64,000 bases of DNA from Diprion similis (lineage: Eukaryota > Arthropoda > Insecta > Hymenoptera > Diprionidae). Shown in pieces: positions 12,770 through 24,663 of the stretch; the stretch's first letter is position 1, and each line of letters starts with the position of its first letter. The notes beneath the pieces were generated by a model. It was not told the DNA's origin. It made no database searches and saw nothing but the letters and a program-made list of their open reading frames with translations. The DNA is taken from positions 6,835,001 to 6,899,000 of the forward strand of contig NC_060113.1 of NCBI RefSeq assembly GCF_021155765.1, read 5' to 3'. The position numbers and the translations under genes are program-made.

Positions 12770-13260
12770 CCAAGCTTCGATGCAATCGGATACCCCATGC
12801 TTGACTTTAGCAAACGCGTGTTCAGCTTCACCATCGGCATCGCCACTGCACGGCACTTCGATGCTTCTACTGTTTAGTACAGTTCATAGTGAACAACGGT
12901 TCTTGGCCGGAGGAGGATTTCCGGTCTGTGGTAAAATTACGCCGGGCCGCGTTCCAAAATGCAGAATATCAATTTCGTGACGTCATAAGTACTTACAGCG
13001 CTCGTAGACGTTCAACGTTGAACTAAGTTCAGTTAGATCCGAGTCAGATTGAATCATGCCATATTTACGGAAGTCTAACTGATCGTGTTGGTTTTCTCGG
13101 ATTACGTGCGTGCTATTATACGTCTCTATCTCCCTGCCGGAAGTGAAAGAAATTCTGAAATCGTAGAAGCGGTGAGTACTCAACAAGTCGGTAGTTCGAT
13201 CGGCCATGTTTTGATGTGACGTGTTTATTTATTTTGTCATTATTTGTAATAAACATTATC
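12770..13260. promoter_or_regulatory. probable divergent promoter region of snoRNA host (-) and TMEM47-like gene (+)
   Basis: This stretch is visibly richer in GC and CpG than its surroundings and has a perfect CRE, TGACGTCA, at 12978-12985. A strong + strand donor GTGAGT begins at 13172, so a non-coding first exon of the downstream TMEM47-like gene probably ends at 13171. On the other strand, donor GTAAGT at 12996-12991 ends host exon 1. The two first exons would then overlap or abut head to head. Transcription start sites cannot be placed from sequence alone. Confidence 0.5.
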
Positions 13261-14200
13261 AGGGATCTACGTTTGCATTGACTGAGATACTGACGTATGT
13301 ATGTAGACTCTTATTCTTCACTTATTCAACTCCTTTTTGCACTTCTCCAGGACGTAGACTAACTATTCGTATAATTAGACAGAAAGCGGCCATTTTGGAA
13401 GAATAAACACAGTGTAGTTGAATATCTATAATAAGTGCTGCGTTTATGATATACACATGCACCTTCATACGCCATTAAAAATATTTGAGAGCAGCAGCTT
13501 GGATGTTTACTTTTTGTCTTCATTCTCTCTTTGTACTTTGTGATGATAATATCTCCAGTATCCTCTGAACGCCGTACAAAATATAAATTATATTTTCAGT
13601 CGATACCAGTTGATACGCATATTTTAAACGCCTTAGATCGGTTAGTAATGGGCGCGAACAAGTCATAATAGCTATTCACAATTATTCATCGGAGTGACTA
13701 ATGTTTGCTTGTGATTAATGATTACGTGAGTATTTCGCACAGTGACTGCAAGCGGTCTAGTACGCCGTCGTAAGTGAATATCTGCTTACAGTGACATTTC
13801 TATATCGTCAGAAATTGTTGTTACAATAATACGATTATCAATGTTTACATAGATGAAAGTGTCTAACAATTAAACGTATTCAACCGAGTCCTTGCGCAGT
13901 ATGAATTATTGTCTACCCGTGTATTGCGCTACCTGTTATTTATTTGATCTGCCACTTTTTCTTTCTACATATTAATACCCTTTTGTTTACATTCCGACGA
14001 AATACTTTCACACTGTATATTATCATACTTATACCTTTCAACTCATTCCCTTTAGTTTAATCTCGCATTTATGTCGAAAGATCTATTAATCAAATTTATC
14101 TATAACTGCACACATTATATGACATCAACTCTCAAAGGAAGCAAATGTTAATTCGACCTTTGCTTATGTGATGCAGAATAAATTCCATCCTCGCGACACA

Positions 14201-17200
14201 ATGGCTCAGACAACCACAATCGAAACTGTGACCATCACCAGGCCACTGAAAGTAAGTGTATCATGTTTTTTTTTTTAACAGCATATACAAAGATTTGCTT
14301 TCTATATGCCAAATCCTTCACCTCTTTATTGCCAAATAACTTTCATCGATGAAACTGACACATTATAATACTCTATAAACGGGTAGTAACACTTATCTCT
14401 GTCACGGAAGCGCCGAACGAGTCATTTTACCTGTTCAGGGTATTAGTCAGTCCAAGAATTTTAAAACTCTTCCGTTGAGCTACATTTTTCTCCTCATTTT
14501 AACCGAGACTTACCAGTTAAGTATAATATGAGTGATACGTAAATTTTGAATAACTTTTTTTCCTCACGATTTGAAATCTTATTTTTTGAAAATAAAGGTA
14601 AATTTTCTAACCTTTGCTCAAAAATCAAATTTGATTTTTTTTTACTGCCTAATATACTCTGCAAAACACTTGAATACATAGAAATATTACGTCTATTGTC
14701 GGTTTAATATCAACGCAATCTTTTTTTTTTTAATTATATATATGCATTCTAAAAATAGTACATGAGATCGCAAGAAACGATTAAAATTCCTTCGCGCGAA
14801 ACGGATTTATACATTCCGTATTAAGTAATTGCTCCACTTATCTGTTCCTAAAATCATGTAGCACTAATGCGCATTCTGATAATTTCCGTTTTTATTTTTA
14901 GCGTATGTAGCGCAAATACTTAAAAGTTCTAGTTTCTCATTTTCAGTGCACCGTTGTTCACGGTGCTTTTTATTGCGTGACCCAAATTTCAAAGAAGCCT
15001 AATTGTAATCGTCTTCTTGAACCGACTGTACATTTACATGCTCTGTAGTTGAGAAATGCCGTTTCCGTTCCGGTGCTAATTAAGAACATGCCCTTATCTA
15101 TTCCCTAATCTTATCCCACAAGCGAATTTTTTAACACATATGTTATAATTCTTCCGAGCTTTCTTCTCTCGAACTCAAATGATACCGTAATCAGCTTCCG
15201 TGTACTTCAGTTCTTTTTTTACGCAAAAAACATGTGTTATGCAACACAAGCGTCCTGCGTAAAATCCCGTGTATGCGCGTTCAAATTCATTCGTGGACTT
15301 TAACAAACACCAGTCATTTGTTCCAATTATTCAAGCGTTTGTTCACGTATCAAAAAACAAAACAAAGAAACTCGAGATGGTAACATGTCGGATTTAAATG
15401 AAAGAATTTGAAACAAAAAGTCCACGTAGCTCAAACACCAAAAAGGGACGATCCTGAAGTTAGTAACGTTATCGTAATGATTCATGCTGAGGAAAAACCG
15501 TTATTTCGCCATTTTAGAATTGTTTGAAATAAAGTAAACTGTGATAAAACAAGTCACACTCATATTTCGAAATCTTAATTTCTTCAAAGTCATTGTAAAG
15601 TTAAGAAAATAGTAATTTTTTGCTCCAACGTTTCGTTACGATAAAGTTACTAACTTCTACCTTGCAAAAAGGGCTTAAGACCCCAATTGTATACACAATT
15701 CTGCACAAAAACAGATCAATACAATTTCATTTTGACACAGAAATGAAAAAATGGCACGGATTCTACGAAACCGTAATAGCAAATTCGTAGAATTTATGCC
15801 ATTTATTAATTTCTGCGTCAAATAAAAATGTTTGGGAGTGTTTTTGTTCAGAATCGTGTAGAGAACGGGGCTATTGAGTCCTTTCTATGTACGCCAACGT
15901 CGAAATCGACTAGGACACCTTCTTAAAGTACCGTTTCTTTTACATCACTACGAATTCCAATTACGCAAACTTACAAGCTTCCGGTAGGCAAAAATTCAAT
16001 CGATAATAAATCCCCAAAAAATCTCCACAGGCCATGAAACCCGCGATGCCTATCGATTTACAGAGTAGTTTGGTTTACAATTCGACTCTTCACCGATCGA
16101 TGTAAGCACAATACAAAACCTCAGACAAAAAGTCACGTATCATGTGCACTCGCGTGCTTGTCTACCTAAAACAACCCTTCGCGCATACCCGCGTCGCGGT
16201 GGCGACTGGGGTCGAAATTGCGTAGGTATAGTCAGGATAGGAATGAATAGAGCGAAGAAGAAAGATTTGCCTTCCCCGTGAAGACGCGGATGAGGATGGG
16301 AATGGGGATTTGGATAAGGGCGAGGGCGAGGGCGAGGGCGAGGGTGAGCAAGTGAAGCATCCCTCGTTCGCGCATTGCGCCGCGACCTTTGCCGGACCCC
16401 CTTTCCTCCCGTCGACGACCTGGGCCAGTAAAGATGGCTGTCCGTTTCCCCGAGGATTTTTCAAATGCGAATGGTTTTTAGAACGCGGTAAACGGTTTCC
16501 GATTCTTCGATTTAGAATATCTTGACCATGTTATAAGCGGATGGAGGAATTTGTCGATGGATGATTGAGGCCGCACAGGAAAAAAGTTTACGAATGATCG
16601 CGCTGCTCGCCGGTGGTGTGAAAATATTTGTAAATGCTCGCGACACACCTTCGATATGCCGCGGTCTACGACGTTCCTTAAATCGTAATACCTGTCTTCT
16701 ATCTAAACTATATAGAAACAGTGCGCAGGGTGTGTAAGATGGACTGAATTTCGTTGAAATTACGTCGTTGGATAAGTTTCGGATATTTTTATCTATTCGA
16801 GAGACTCGCGGGTATATTTTACCTCGAAAATTTATTCACTATGATTATGTACACCACCGCTGATGACCGTATGGGGCATAACGAGATTGCTCAGGTATAA
16901 AATGAAAATTATAACTGCTTCTTATCGCACCCCCGGAAAACCTCGTTTCCGAGATCGATATGCTTGCAATTTTTAGTTTCAATTATTATCCCAGATTACG
17001 CGCAATTTATATTCGTTTAAAATTCAATTTTCATTTTGTTACATATGCGAAATACTTTAAAACTACTTAGCATACACTGTTCTTCAGCCGGATGAATTTT
17101 TTTTTTTTTACCTATTTTCATCATTTATTCTTATTTCCTCTCGTATTTACGGCCAGGGGAGCGTATATTTGCCACACAGGACGCCCCCGTTTATTTACAC

Positions 17201-18964
17201 ATTTGTAAATAATTCCTAATTTATTTACCTCTTAATAAGTACATGTTGACTATTTTCCTCTAATAAAGTCACCTGCAGATTCAATCGAATTTTCTTACAC
17301 CCGGTATTTTAACTGGATTGTTAATCGCGAACCAGAGATATATGTATTTTTTGTTTTTTTTTTGTTGAATTACTCTGATAAACCTGATCAAATAATATGC
17401 TTACATCATCTATATACTTTTATCTAAGATAATTGTCTTCAATAATTGGGCCTCATCATTTATCTTTGTGAGCCTAATTTAATTTATTTACAATCTTCTC
17501 TAATAAACCATAAAGATAAGACAGTAGAGTCTCACTATTTTACAGGGTTACATTAATTTTAATCATTCCAATTTACATTCACAGGTAATCGCATTCGTAT
17601 GTGGGGTGATAGTCATTTTGTTGATGATAATGGGACTGGCATCGACTGACTGGTTGATGGCGCTAGGATGGCGACAAGGTCTCTTTGCACACTGCATTGA
17701 GGACGGTGCCCCGACTCCATTGCCGTTCCATATGACTGTACCAGCGGGATGTTATCCGGCTCGTGATGTCGGTAAGATTCGTTCTTTTTCAATTGACAAT
17801 ATTTAAATTTCTCCTGTTTGATAAAAAAATTAACTAAACTTATTAATAAAAATGTTTATGTTCGTTTTTCACAGGATACATTAAAGCAGCAGCTGCACTT
17901 TGTGTCGTATGTCTTTTGGCTGACATAGCAGCAACAATTTTAACAGGACTAGGCCTGCGGTCTCAAGATCATCGCGATAAGCACAAGTATTATCTTTTCG
18001 CGGTGTTCTGTATGGGGCTTGCATGTAAGTGGCAGTCTGAATAGAATAGTATATAAATAGATTTTGTTACAATTGTGTTATATATACAGTTAATCAATTG
18101 CATGTTTTACCATTCATGAAATTCATTGATTATTTTATCACTTCCAGTAGCTGCTCTTCTCATAGCTCTCGTCGTTTATCCAGTCTGCTTTGCTGCAGAA
18201 CTGAATCATGGTAAGCAATTATTTTTCTTCCAAGTAGCGCCAGAAATCTTGTGTCACAAGTTTATGTTATCTTATCTTGTATAAACTCGGTAGCGTCATG
18301 CTTTTCCTACCAGGCAAAAAGTTACTTTCAGTGTGAAATATAATTATATACATATAATTTTTAATAGTGCACAGTAGTTGATTGCATTAGTTTACTGAAA
18401 GAATTGTTTTATTTAAAAAATACTACGATGATCGAGGTGTAATTTATTCACGAACAACCCAAGTCTCTGCATTTTTTCTTTAAATTTTTTGAAAATTACG
18501 TAGTCAAAAAAAAATTTCTACTTTACTTGCATATTTTGAAGAGTAATTAGTTCAGCTGGTTTACTGCTCTTGAGAACTGAAAAAAAAAAACAGTCACACC
18601 ATGATTCATTCAGATTAATTACAGTCAAGTATTTCTTTCGTCGACCGATTACTCAAGTTCCTATTCCAGTACTCATTTAAAAAAAGCAGTCCCATATTTA
18701 AATATATATAATGATTCATGACAAGAATTTTATTGTTCTTAAGGAAACCGAACTATGTGGGAGTTTGGCTGGGCATATGGAGTTGGCTGGGGGGCAGCTA
18801 TTTTTCTATTCGGTGGAGCAGTACTTCTCCTATGTGATAAAGAGAGCGAAGAAATTTACTACAAGGAGAGAAAAATCGTCCGCGATGATATAGGAGGTGG
18901 AGGAGGAGGTTCCATGATTGGAGTAGGGCATCACGGAGTAAGAAGTGGCACACAGCTAGCCTAG
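14201..18964 (+). CDS. TMEM47: TMEM47/VAB-9-like four-transmembrane junction protein (claudin/PMP22 superfamily)
   Basis: Members of this family sit in the plasma membrane at epithelial adherens junctions and help organise cell-cell contacts. Coding exons: 14201-14251, 17585-17771, 17875-18024, 18148-18210, 18744-18964. They total 672 bases, exactly 223 codons plus TAG. The start ATG at 14201 lies 24 bases after an acceptor at 14176 (exon start 14177), so the first exon is non-coding. Membrane segments fall at about residues 18-38, 82-107, 118-144 and 159-181. The first loop has the superfamily pattern W46, GLF 49-51, C54 and C73. The fourth segment, FGWAYGVGWGAAIFLFGGAV, closely resembles vertebrate TMEM47. 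An N-glycosylation sequon NRT (152-154) is in the second loop. The cytoplasmic tail is charged and then glycine-rich. PERP is the main alternative family name. The first intron, 3.3 kb, is by far the longest. Confidence 0.85.
15665..15885. repeat. degenerate long inverted repeat in intron
   Basis: The left arm ends in GGATTCTACGAA near 15768 and the right arm begins TTCGTAGAATTT near 15785. Outward from there the arms match for about 100 bases with scattered mismatches, sharing blocks around CACAGAAAT / ATTTCTGCG, CAAAAACA / TGTTTTTG and ACAATTCTG / CAGAATCGT. It may be an old foldback transposon or a source of hairpin RNA. No target duplication is evident. Confidence 0.7.
16150..16530. promoter_or_regulatory. 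GC- and CpG-rich patch with GGGCGA repeat
   Basis: Base composition changes abruptly here within an AT-rich intron. A short hexanucleotide repeat (GGGCGA units) occupies about 16318-16347, and a YY1/Pho-like AAGATGGC lies at about 16431-16438. It may be an alternative promoter or enhancer of the TMEM47-like gene. The overlapping open frames on both strands (16162-16464 and 16310-16525) are by-products of the repeat and high GC, and I do not call them genes. Confidence 0.4.
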
Positions 18965-21113
18965 TGGCATTGCTCCCTGCCTGACGTTGTCCTCTAGGTG
19001 ACTGGTTACATTTCTCTTGTGCCCACATATTGCGCGACGTGTTCACAAAGAAATATAATAATATCGATATTCACATGGTTTGAATTTCGGATAAAGTAAC
19101 GGTATGTCTGCTACTGTTTCTGTGAGCGAATGATTTTTTATACGAGCAACGTGTCTTTAGAATACGCATACAAGACATATACATTGTATGTAGATTACGG
19201 AATTACGACTGAAATTCTGACTAAAAAATGACGGTGTACACTAACTCCCAAGATGATAAATTTGTTTACAAAGGTAGAGGAGTATCAAACCAATTTTAGT
19301 ACAGATTATAACATTATTTATTTACATTTCTAAAAGAAGGTACCTCTTTTCTTCCTGTTCAGATTTCGGGACCATCCATTTATAACGACGAAAGTTCAAA
19401 CCCGTTTTATTAAAATTATCAACGATATTTTTTTCCATTGGATTTTAATACTCGTATAGGTTTCATAGTTGGGTCTGTAGATTTAATTGAATTGCCTGTC
19501 TAGCAATGATTGTGAGAAAATGGGAATGAATTGATAAGGTAAAATGTTACATCCCAGGTGGGACAGAAAAAAAGATTTAAAGAAAATTAATTTACTGACC
19601 GATGTTGAGTATAATAAGAAGTGAATTTAGTTAATTTCTTCATATATATCAATACAGGTATTTGAGTGGTTTCTTGAGAAATTCTATTTTGTGGAATACT
19701 ATTTGGCTGCGACATTTAATTTAGATGCCAGTGATACGTTTTAAACTATAGCTTGTCCTGACTGAGTCGTTATTAAAGAGACAAAATCGAATTTTTCTCT
19801 CGGCCGCAATCCGTGTGTTTATTTTCACTAGCTGTTTGACGGCAGGTTACCTAAAGAAAGAAACGTTATGGTTTAGGATTATTAAATTACTTCTATTTGA
19901 TATTGTTCGTTCAACTACTTTGGTTTTTTATGTTGATGATATATATAGGCAGTTTCTTGGAGCATTCAGTATTGAAAATCTATCATTCTGTATTTTACAG
20001 AATTATCATGAGAATTAGGCATACACAAGATTGAATCACACCTGCTTCAGTATGAATTATTTTAAGGACATAATGAAAGAATAACTTATTGCATTTGAAA
20101 ATTTTCAACTGAATTAGTGTTTAGTATTTCAAATTATAATTTACAATTAGCCAAGGTAAAATAAATTTCATTATTTTTCCAGGTATCTTAAAAAACAGTA
20201 TTTTTAAATCTCTAAAGTTATTATTCGAAATAAATTTGAGACAGCTATGAAGAAAATTTCAATTAGACTAAATTGAGTTTTATCTACCAATCAGGGTCGC
20301 GTATTATATAAATTAATTTAGGTTGTCAGATATATTATTATTGTACTTGATTTAACTGAGTGATACTTTTTGAGAGTACAAAGTTGACTGAGATTCTGAT
20401 ATAGGAGCACAATTATACCTAAACATTTTCACAAGTACAATTACCATTTTTTATATCTTCAAGTATATGTTATACAAGTTACGGTAGCTCAAAATTACAA
20501 TTTTCCCTTTCCCCGTTGCATCGCGTGTGTTATTTATCACAATCATTGTTATTCGATATTAAGATTTTTTGCAATATGTAATTTACATCGCAAACGTAGC
20601 AGATAAAATTTGGCAACTTCATTACAAAGCAGTTATCTTCCTTTTACGTGGGTATACTCAAGCCGCTTATACTTCAATGGTTACATTTTATACATACCGA
20701 GTTAACGGAAAAGTAATACTGCAACAGCGTACAGTGCAGCTATAAATTAAAGAGCTGTAAGCCGGTTTTTTTCTTCCATTAATCATACTGTTGACCGATT
20801 GTGAGTCGAGTGCAAAATGTTTGAGTGTGTGAGGTAAAGAGGCAGTTCGGGCAGGCATTACTGATCCATCGTGTTACCAGCGTCACATACGTGTGTACAT
20901 ACATACAATAGAGATTCTATGATCGCTTGTAACGAACGCAATGCAACTAATACATAATAGTCTGAATATAAGTCGACCCCCAATTTTATGACTTCATTTC
21001 AGGAATTTTTTTTACAAACTGAATATAAATCGAATTGTATGAGAAAATTATCGATTATCACAGGCGTATTTGCTGATTATTATTGCATTCTTTGCATACA
21101 TTGCATCAATAAA
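18965..21113 (+). other. 3' UTR of the TMEM47-like gene
   Basis: AT-rich sequence follows the TAG. The best polyadenylation signal is AATAAA at 21108-21113, followed by a GT-rich stretch (GAGTGTATTGTAT). An earlier AAATAAATTTC near 20158 could give a shorter form. No other gene is visible in this stretch. Confidence 0.5.
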
Positions 21114-23100
21114 ACTTGAGTGTATTGTATAAATATCCAATTTTTAATTTGCTCGTACTTCAGATTGATGCAATTCGAAAAAATTGAATTTTAGGTTTTC
21201 AAGATTTGTGATATTATCGATCAAATTTCATGACAGTTGAGGATTTTAAGAAGCATATCGGCTGACAAAAACCTCGACTTGTGTTCAGACCAATATGGTA
21301 ATTATGATAATTATCACTGACATTAAAGTTGCACTTACAATAAGCATAATATAGTCAATATTCGAATACATAAATGTATATACCTATATGGAGATATATA
21401 CACAAAATATATCTGTGTAAAAATATATCGTACATATATATGTATACTTCTATATACATAGTTTGCCATAAACATAATTTAGAAGACTACCCAGCTGTGT
21501 AATAATATTGCTGTGTTAAAGAAACAAATGTTCAATTCATTATTTCCGCAAATTTTAGGAGAGTATACTTCAATTTTATCAAAGTATGATGAAAGCGCTG
21601 TAAAATTCTGTCGATATTATCTGCCCTCATTATTTGAATTGAACTAACATCCAAAAATCTACATTGACCACACGTGGACATAAAAAGTAATTCCACTTGT
21701 ACTTTACGATTAATTATCTTCTTATACTAAATATTAATGACAGAATATCACCAAGAATAGTAACATTCGATTGCGTCCAGAATTAATTTATTCTCAACTG
21801 TCATTTTCGGGTATCATGTATATTTTATGCCGATTGAAGAGTACGCGCATGATACTAAGAGCATACAGTGAACAATAACTTCCATATCAAGTCCGTTAAA
21901 TAGATGATTAGTATGCTTCTTTATTAATTGTAATATACACAATATAGTATAGAAATATTCATAATGATAAATATTTCTCGACATCTTCATATCAGAATAG
22001 TGATGTATGCATATCATAACAGAAAACGAGTCAATGACTTAATTAATTGATATTATAATGTTATATGATATAACAATATCTATACACAAAATTTCATGTT
22101 TCCTACCAACATAAATTATTAGAAATAGCTGTGTAGAATTAATTGTCACCAATGTTTGTATGACATTTATTTGATGTATACACGTAACAGGACTGTACAA
22201 AGAATTATATAGATCTTAAAAAATGATGATAATCTTATTTCCTTAAGCCATAATAGAGAAATTATTTGACTCTGTTAAACTTAATAAGCAGTTTATTTTG
22301 ATGCAGGATTTCATTTTTTATTCGCAACGATATGCTTAAACATCACAAATCATATTAAACATAATTTTAAATTAATTATACTAAAAAATTGTTGAACACA
22401 GGTGATTCGTAGACATTCTTCTGATGTGTATTATATGTGGTATAAAACATTCCTAATTTTTACTGAAAATTATTGTTTTAAAAAATTCTCTTGATATTTA
22501 ACAAAAGAAAACTTTGAAGACACGCTAAATGCGTTTTGCATTGTTGTATAGTCGATAGGACGAAATCAGTGCTAGGTATAAATGATCGATCACATTTTCA
22601 TCGAAAGTTACAACAGACTTCAAAAAATACTAGTTTTTCGTTCTAACGACTTGGTTCCTGCAACGATTCTTTCAAGATATCAAGTTTATCGTCGCTGGGC
22701 TGGATTCGTCTGTATCCTCGGAAAGCATATTATACGCCTTTAATTGGAATACCAAAATTCATTCTGACCAATGATTTAAGCACGATTCATTCTGACGTGT
22801 TCACGTGATTATACGAAAATTGAAACATCCTTACGAAAAAATGTCAGCTTCTTTTGTGAAGAATTAGAGAGTTGTTACATTCGTTGGTCGCGGTAATGAA
22901 CCAACATTACATTAAGATAAGGAGCCTAAAATGATCTACGGAAAACTCAAATCTTTCTGAAAAGTAGGATGCTCGAGTGGCACAAGCCACTTTTCATTGT
23001 AGATCTCTAGTATCCATAGCTTAGAAATCATTGGTATTTTTCTAAATATATTTACTGGACAAGCCATGTGTTATAAAGCCTCTCGTTGGGTCTACTATCT
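21114..23100. other. AT-rich intergenic DNA
   Basis: I see no gene, RNA or clear mobile element here. Short TATA-type simple sequence lies near 21370-21460. The 67-codon minus-strand frame at 21814-22017 has no supporting feature. Confidence 0.5.
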
Positions 23101-23119
23101 AAGCTTTTTAACGTTCGTG

Positions 23120-23263
23120 GCGAGAAATGCTAGCCGCCATTTTGTTAAAATATATTTCTAAACGCATCCCCTCCAAATTGAAAACAACCGAAGGTCGACG
23201 CTGTTCTCGATCTCTATAAAGTATTTTTGGTTAGGTTCATAGCTGTGTTAAGGATATTAAACA
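23120..23263 (+). promoter_or_regulatory. probable promoter and non-coding first exon of the zinc-finger gene
   Basis: A Pho/YY1-like CCGCCATTTT lies at about 23135-23144, and a donor GTAAGT begins at 23264, ending a candidate leader exon. Joining it to the acceptor at 24635 would create a three-codon upstream frame (ATG ATC AAA TAG) ahead of the main start. The transcription start cannot be placed, and the assignment rests on motif position only. Confidence 0.35.
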
Positions 23264-24663
23264 GTAAGTAAAACGCTGTGATTACGTTAGTGATAAATCC
23301 GCACTAATTCGATATAAAAATATTGCGTGTACAAGGGCCGAAACGTTTCTTCGTGTCAGTTTATACTGTGTAATTGGGTGGAAGAAGGCTTGGCATAAAG
23401 AGAGGCTATGGCTACTGCCTGCATCGTATGTAAAATATTTATTGCGTCTTCTTGCCCACTTTTTTGTTTTCCAATCATTCAAACATACGCAACCACACCA
23501 GGCATTACTTACCGGCTTGCATTATGCAATCATAATTACTATTTCACTTACTCGTTATAACCTCTAAAGTCATAACCTATATGTATAATATAACCTTAGA
23601 TGTCAACAATTTTATTACTGCCGTCTGGAAAATGCATTTAGACCAAAAGTTGGTATTCGGAGCAGAGAAAGTGCTGCGATAAAAATCGTTCAACTGTTAT
23701 TTTTCTTGATTAATCCTTTCCAATGTTGAAATGGTTCGTCCTATTTTCAATGCCGAATCTGGTAACCACAATTCTTTAACTGCATATAATCATTGAGCTT
23801 GGGAGCCAATATTATGCAAATCTACTTCTGTATACAGGGTTCAGAAAGAATGTATTAAATTAAGTAGTCTGTTCGCGCTTGTCGTGGACTCGTTTGAAGT
23901 TTTTCAAAAATGATGTTTACAACAGTATTTCAATTTTTATGGCATATTGTGTATGTTAGTATCTGACGATGGCCAAAAAAATTTTATAAGAATGGAAAAT
24001 AGTTACGGTTAAATTCTAGGCTTTCTACTTTTCGACGAATCAATGAAAGCCAAGTAGAAAATTTTCACTACTCATTTCAGGCATCTATTTTGTGTTGAGC
24101 TATAGTATGACTGATCGAGTTCATTCAGATATGCAAATATTAGTTTGTGAAGAATACAATTCTTTTTCCACTTTTAGTCAACTAAATAGAAATTTGCCAG
24201 AGCAAATCATTACATAACTTACTTGACAGAAACTTCAACGTCGATACTAAATCAAGAAACAGATGACCATTAATTCCGATTTTTTATTAAAAAATTGCGT
24301 TATATGTTGACTCAGTATCGTTCAACTAGTAAATTCATTTCTGAACTGCAAAACTGAATGAAAAACCCTGAACGAAAAGTGGGGAAAAGGTATTTGTCCA
24401 CTTTATCAAATTGATATTACTTGAATATTTTTCAATTCTATTTATCATATGGTAAAACAAAATTAAACCACGCATATTCATTTATCTTGTGAAATCCTAT
24501 CAGACTGGCTTTTCAAAAAACAGTTCATCTGTTCTATGCAAGCGTTTTCCTGCCTCAGATGATAAAAAAAAATTATTAATTACAAATTGATACATTGTGA
24601 CAACTTATCTTTACGACTTGATTGACTGCTTTCAGTGATCAAATAGATACTTTGCTGAACGAG

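Larger units (their letters stand above)
11375..13207 (-). ncRNA. spliced snoRNA host gene (UHG-type), minus strand
   Basis: Reading the minus strand, I can place exons at 13207(approx.)-12997, 12434-12301, 12081-12045 and 11540 downwards. Three donors read GTAAGT, at 12996-12991, 12300-12295 and 12044-12039. Acceptors follow pyrimidine-rich runs and end AG at 12436-12435, 12083-12082 and 11542-11541. Each of the three introns contains one box C/D snoRNA with its D box 68, 77 and 82 bases from the acceptor, the usual spacing for intron-encoded snoRNAs in animals. A 71-codon frame opening at 13207 in exon 1 hits a stop just after the first junction, as is common in host genes whose spliced RNA is discarded. 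Both transcript ends are inferred; an ATTAAA-type signal lies at 11396-11391. Confidence 0.68.
14252..17584 (+). other. first coding intron of the TMEM47-like gene
   Basis: A GT-AG intron without further supported coding exons. It contains a 7-bp hairpin (GCACCGT, 5-base loop, ACGGTGC) at 14946-14964, a long degenerate inverted repeat at about 15665-15885, and a GC-rich CpG island-like patch at about 16150-16530. The rest is AT-rich sequence with T-runs. Confidence 0.7.

Noticed and set aside
12762..12980. + strand 72-codon frame in the GC-rich promoter region.
   Set aside because: No domain or splice support; it lies where two divergent promoters are expected, so the open frame probably reflects composition.
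16162..16525. Overlapping open frames on both strands over the GGGCGA repeat (SPSPSP and GEGEGE peptides).
   Set aside because: Produced by the hexanucleotide repeat and high GC; no splice or start evidence connects them to a gene.
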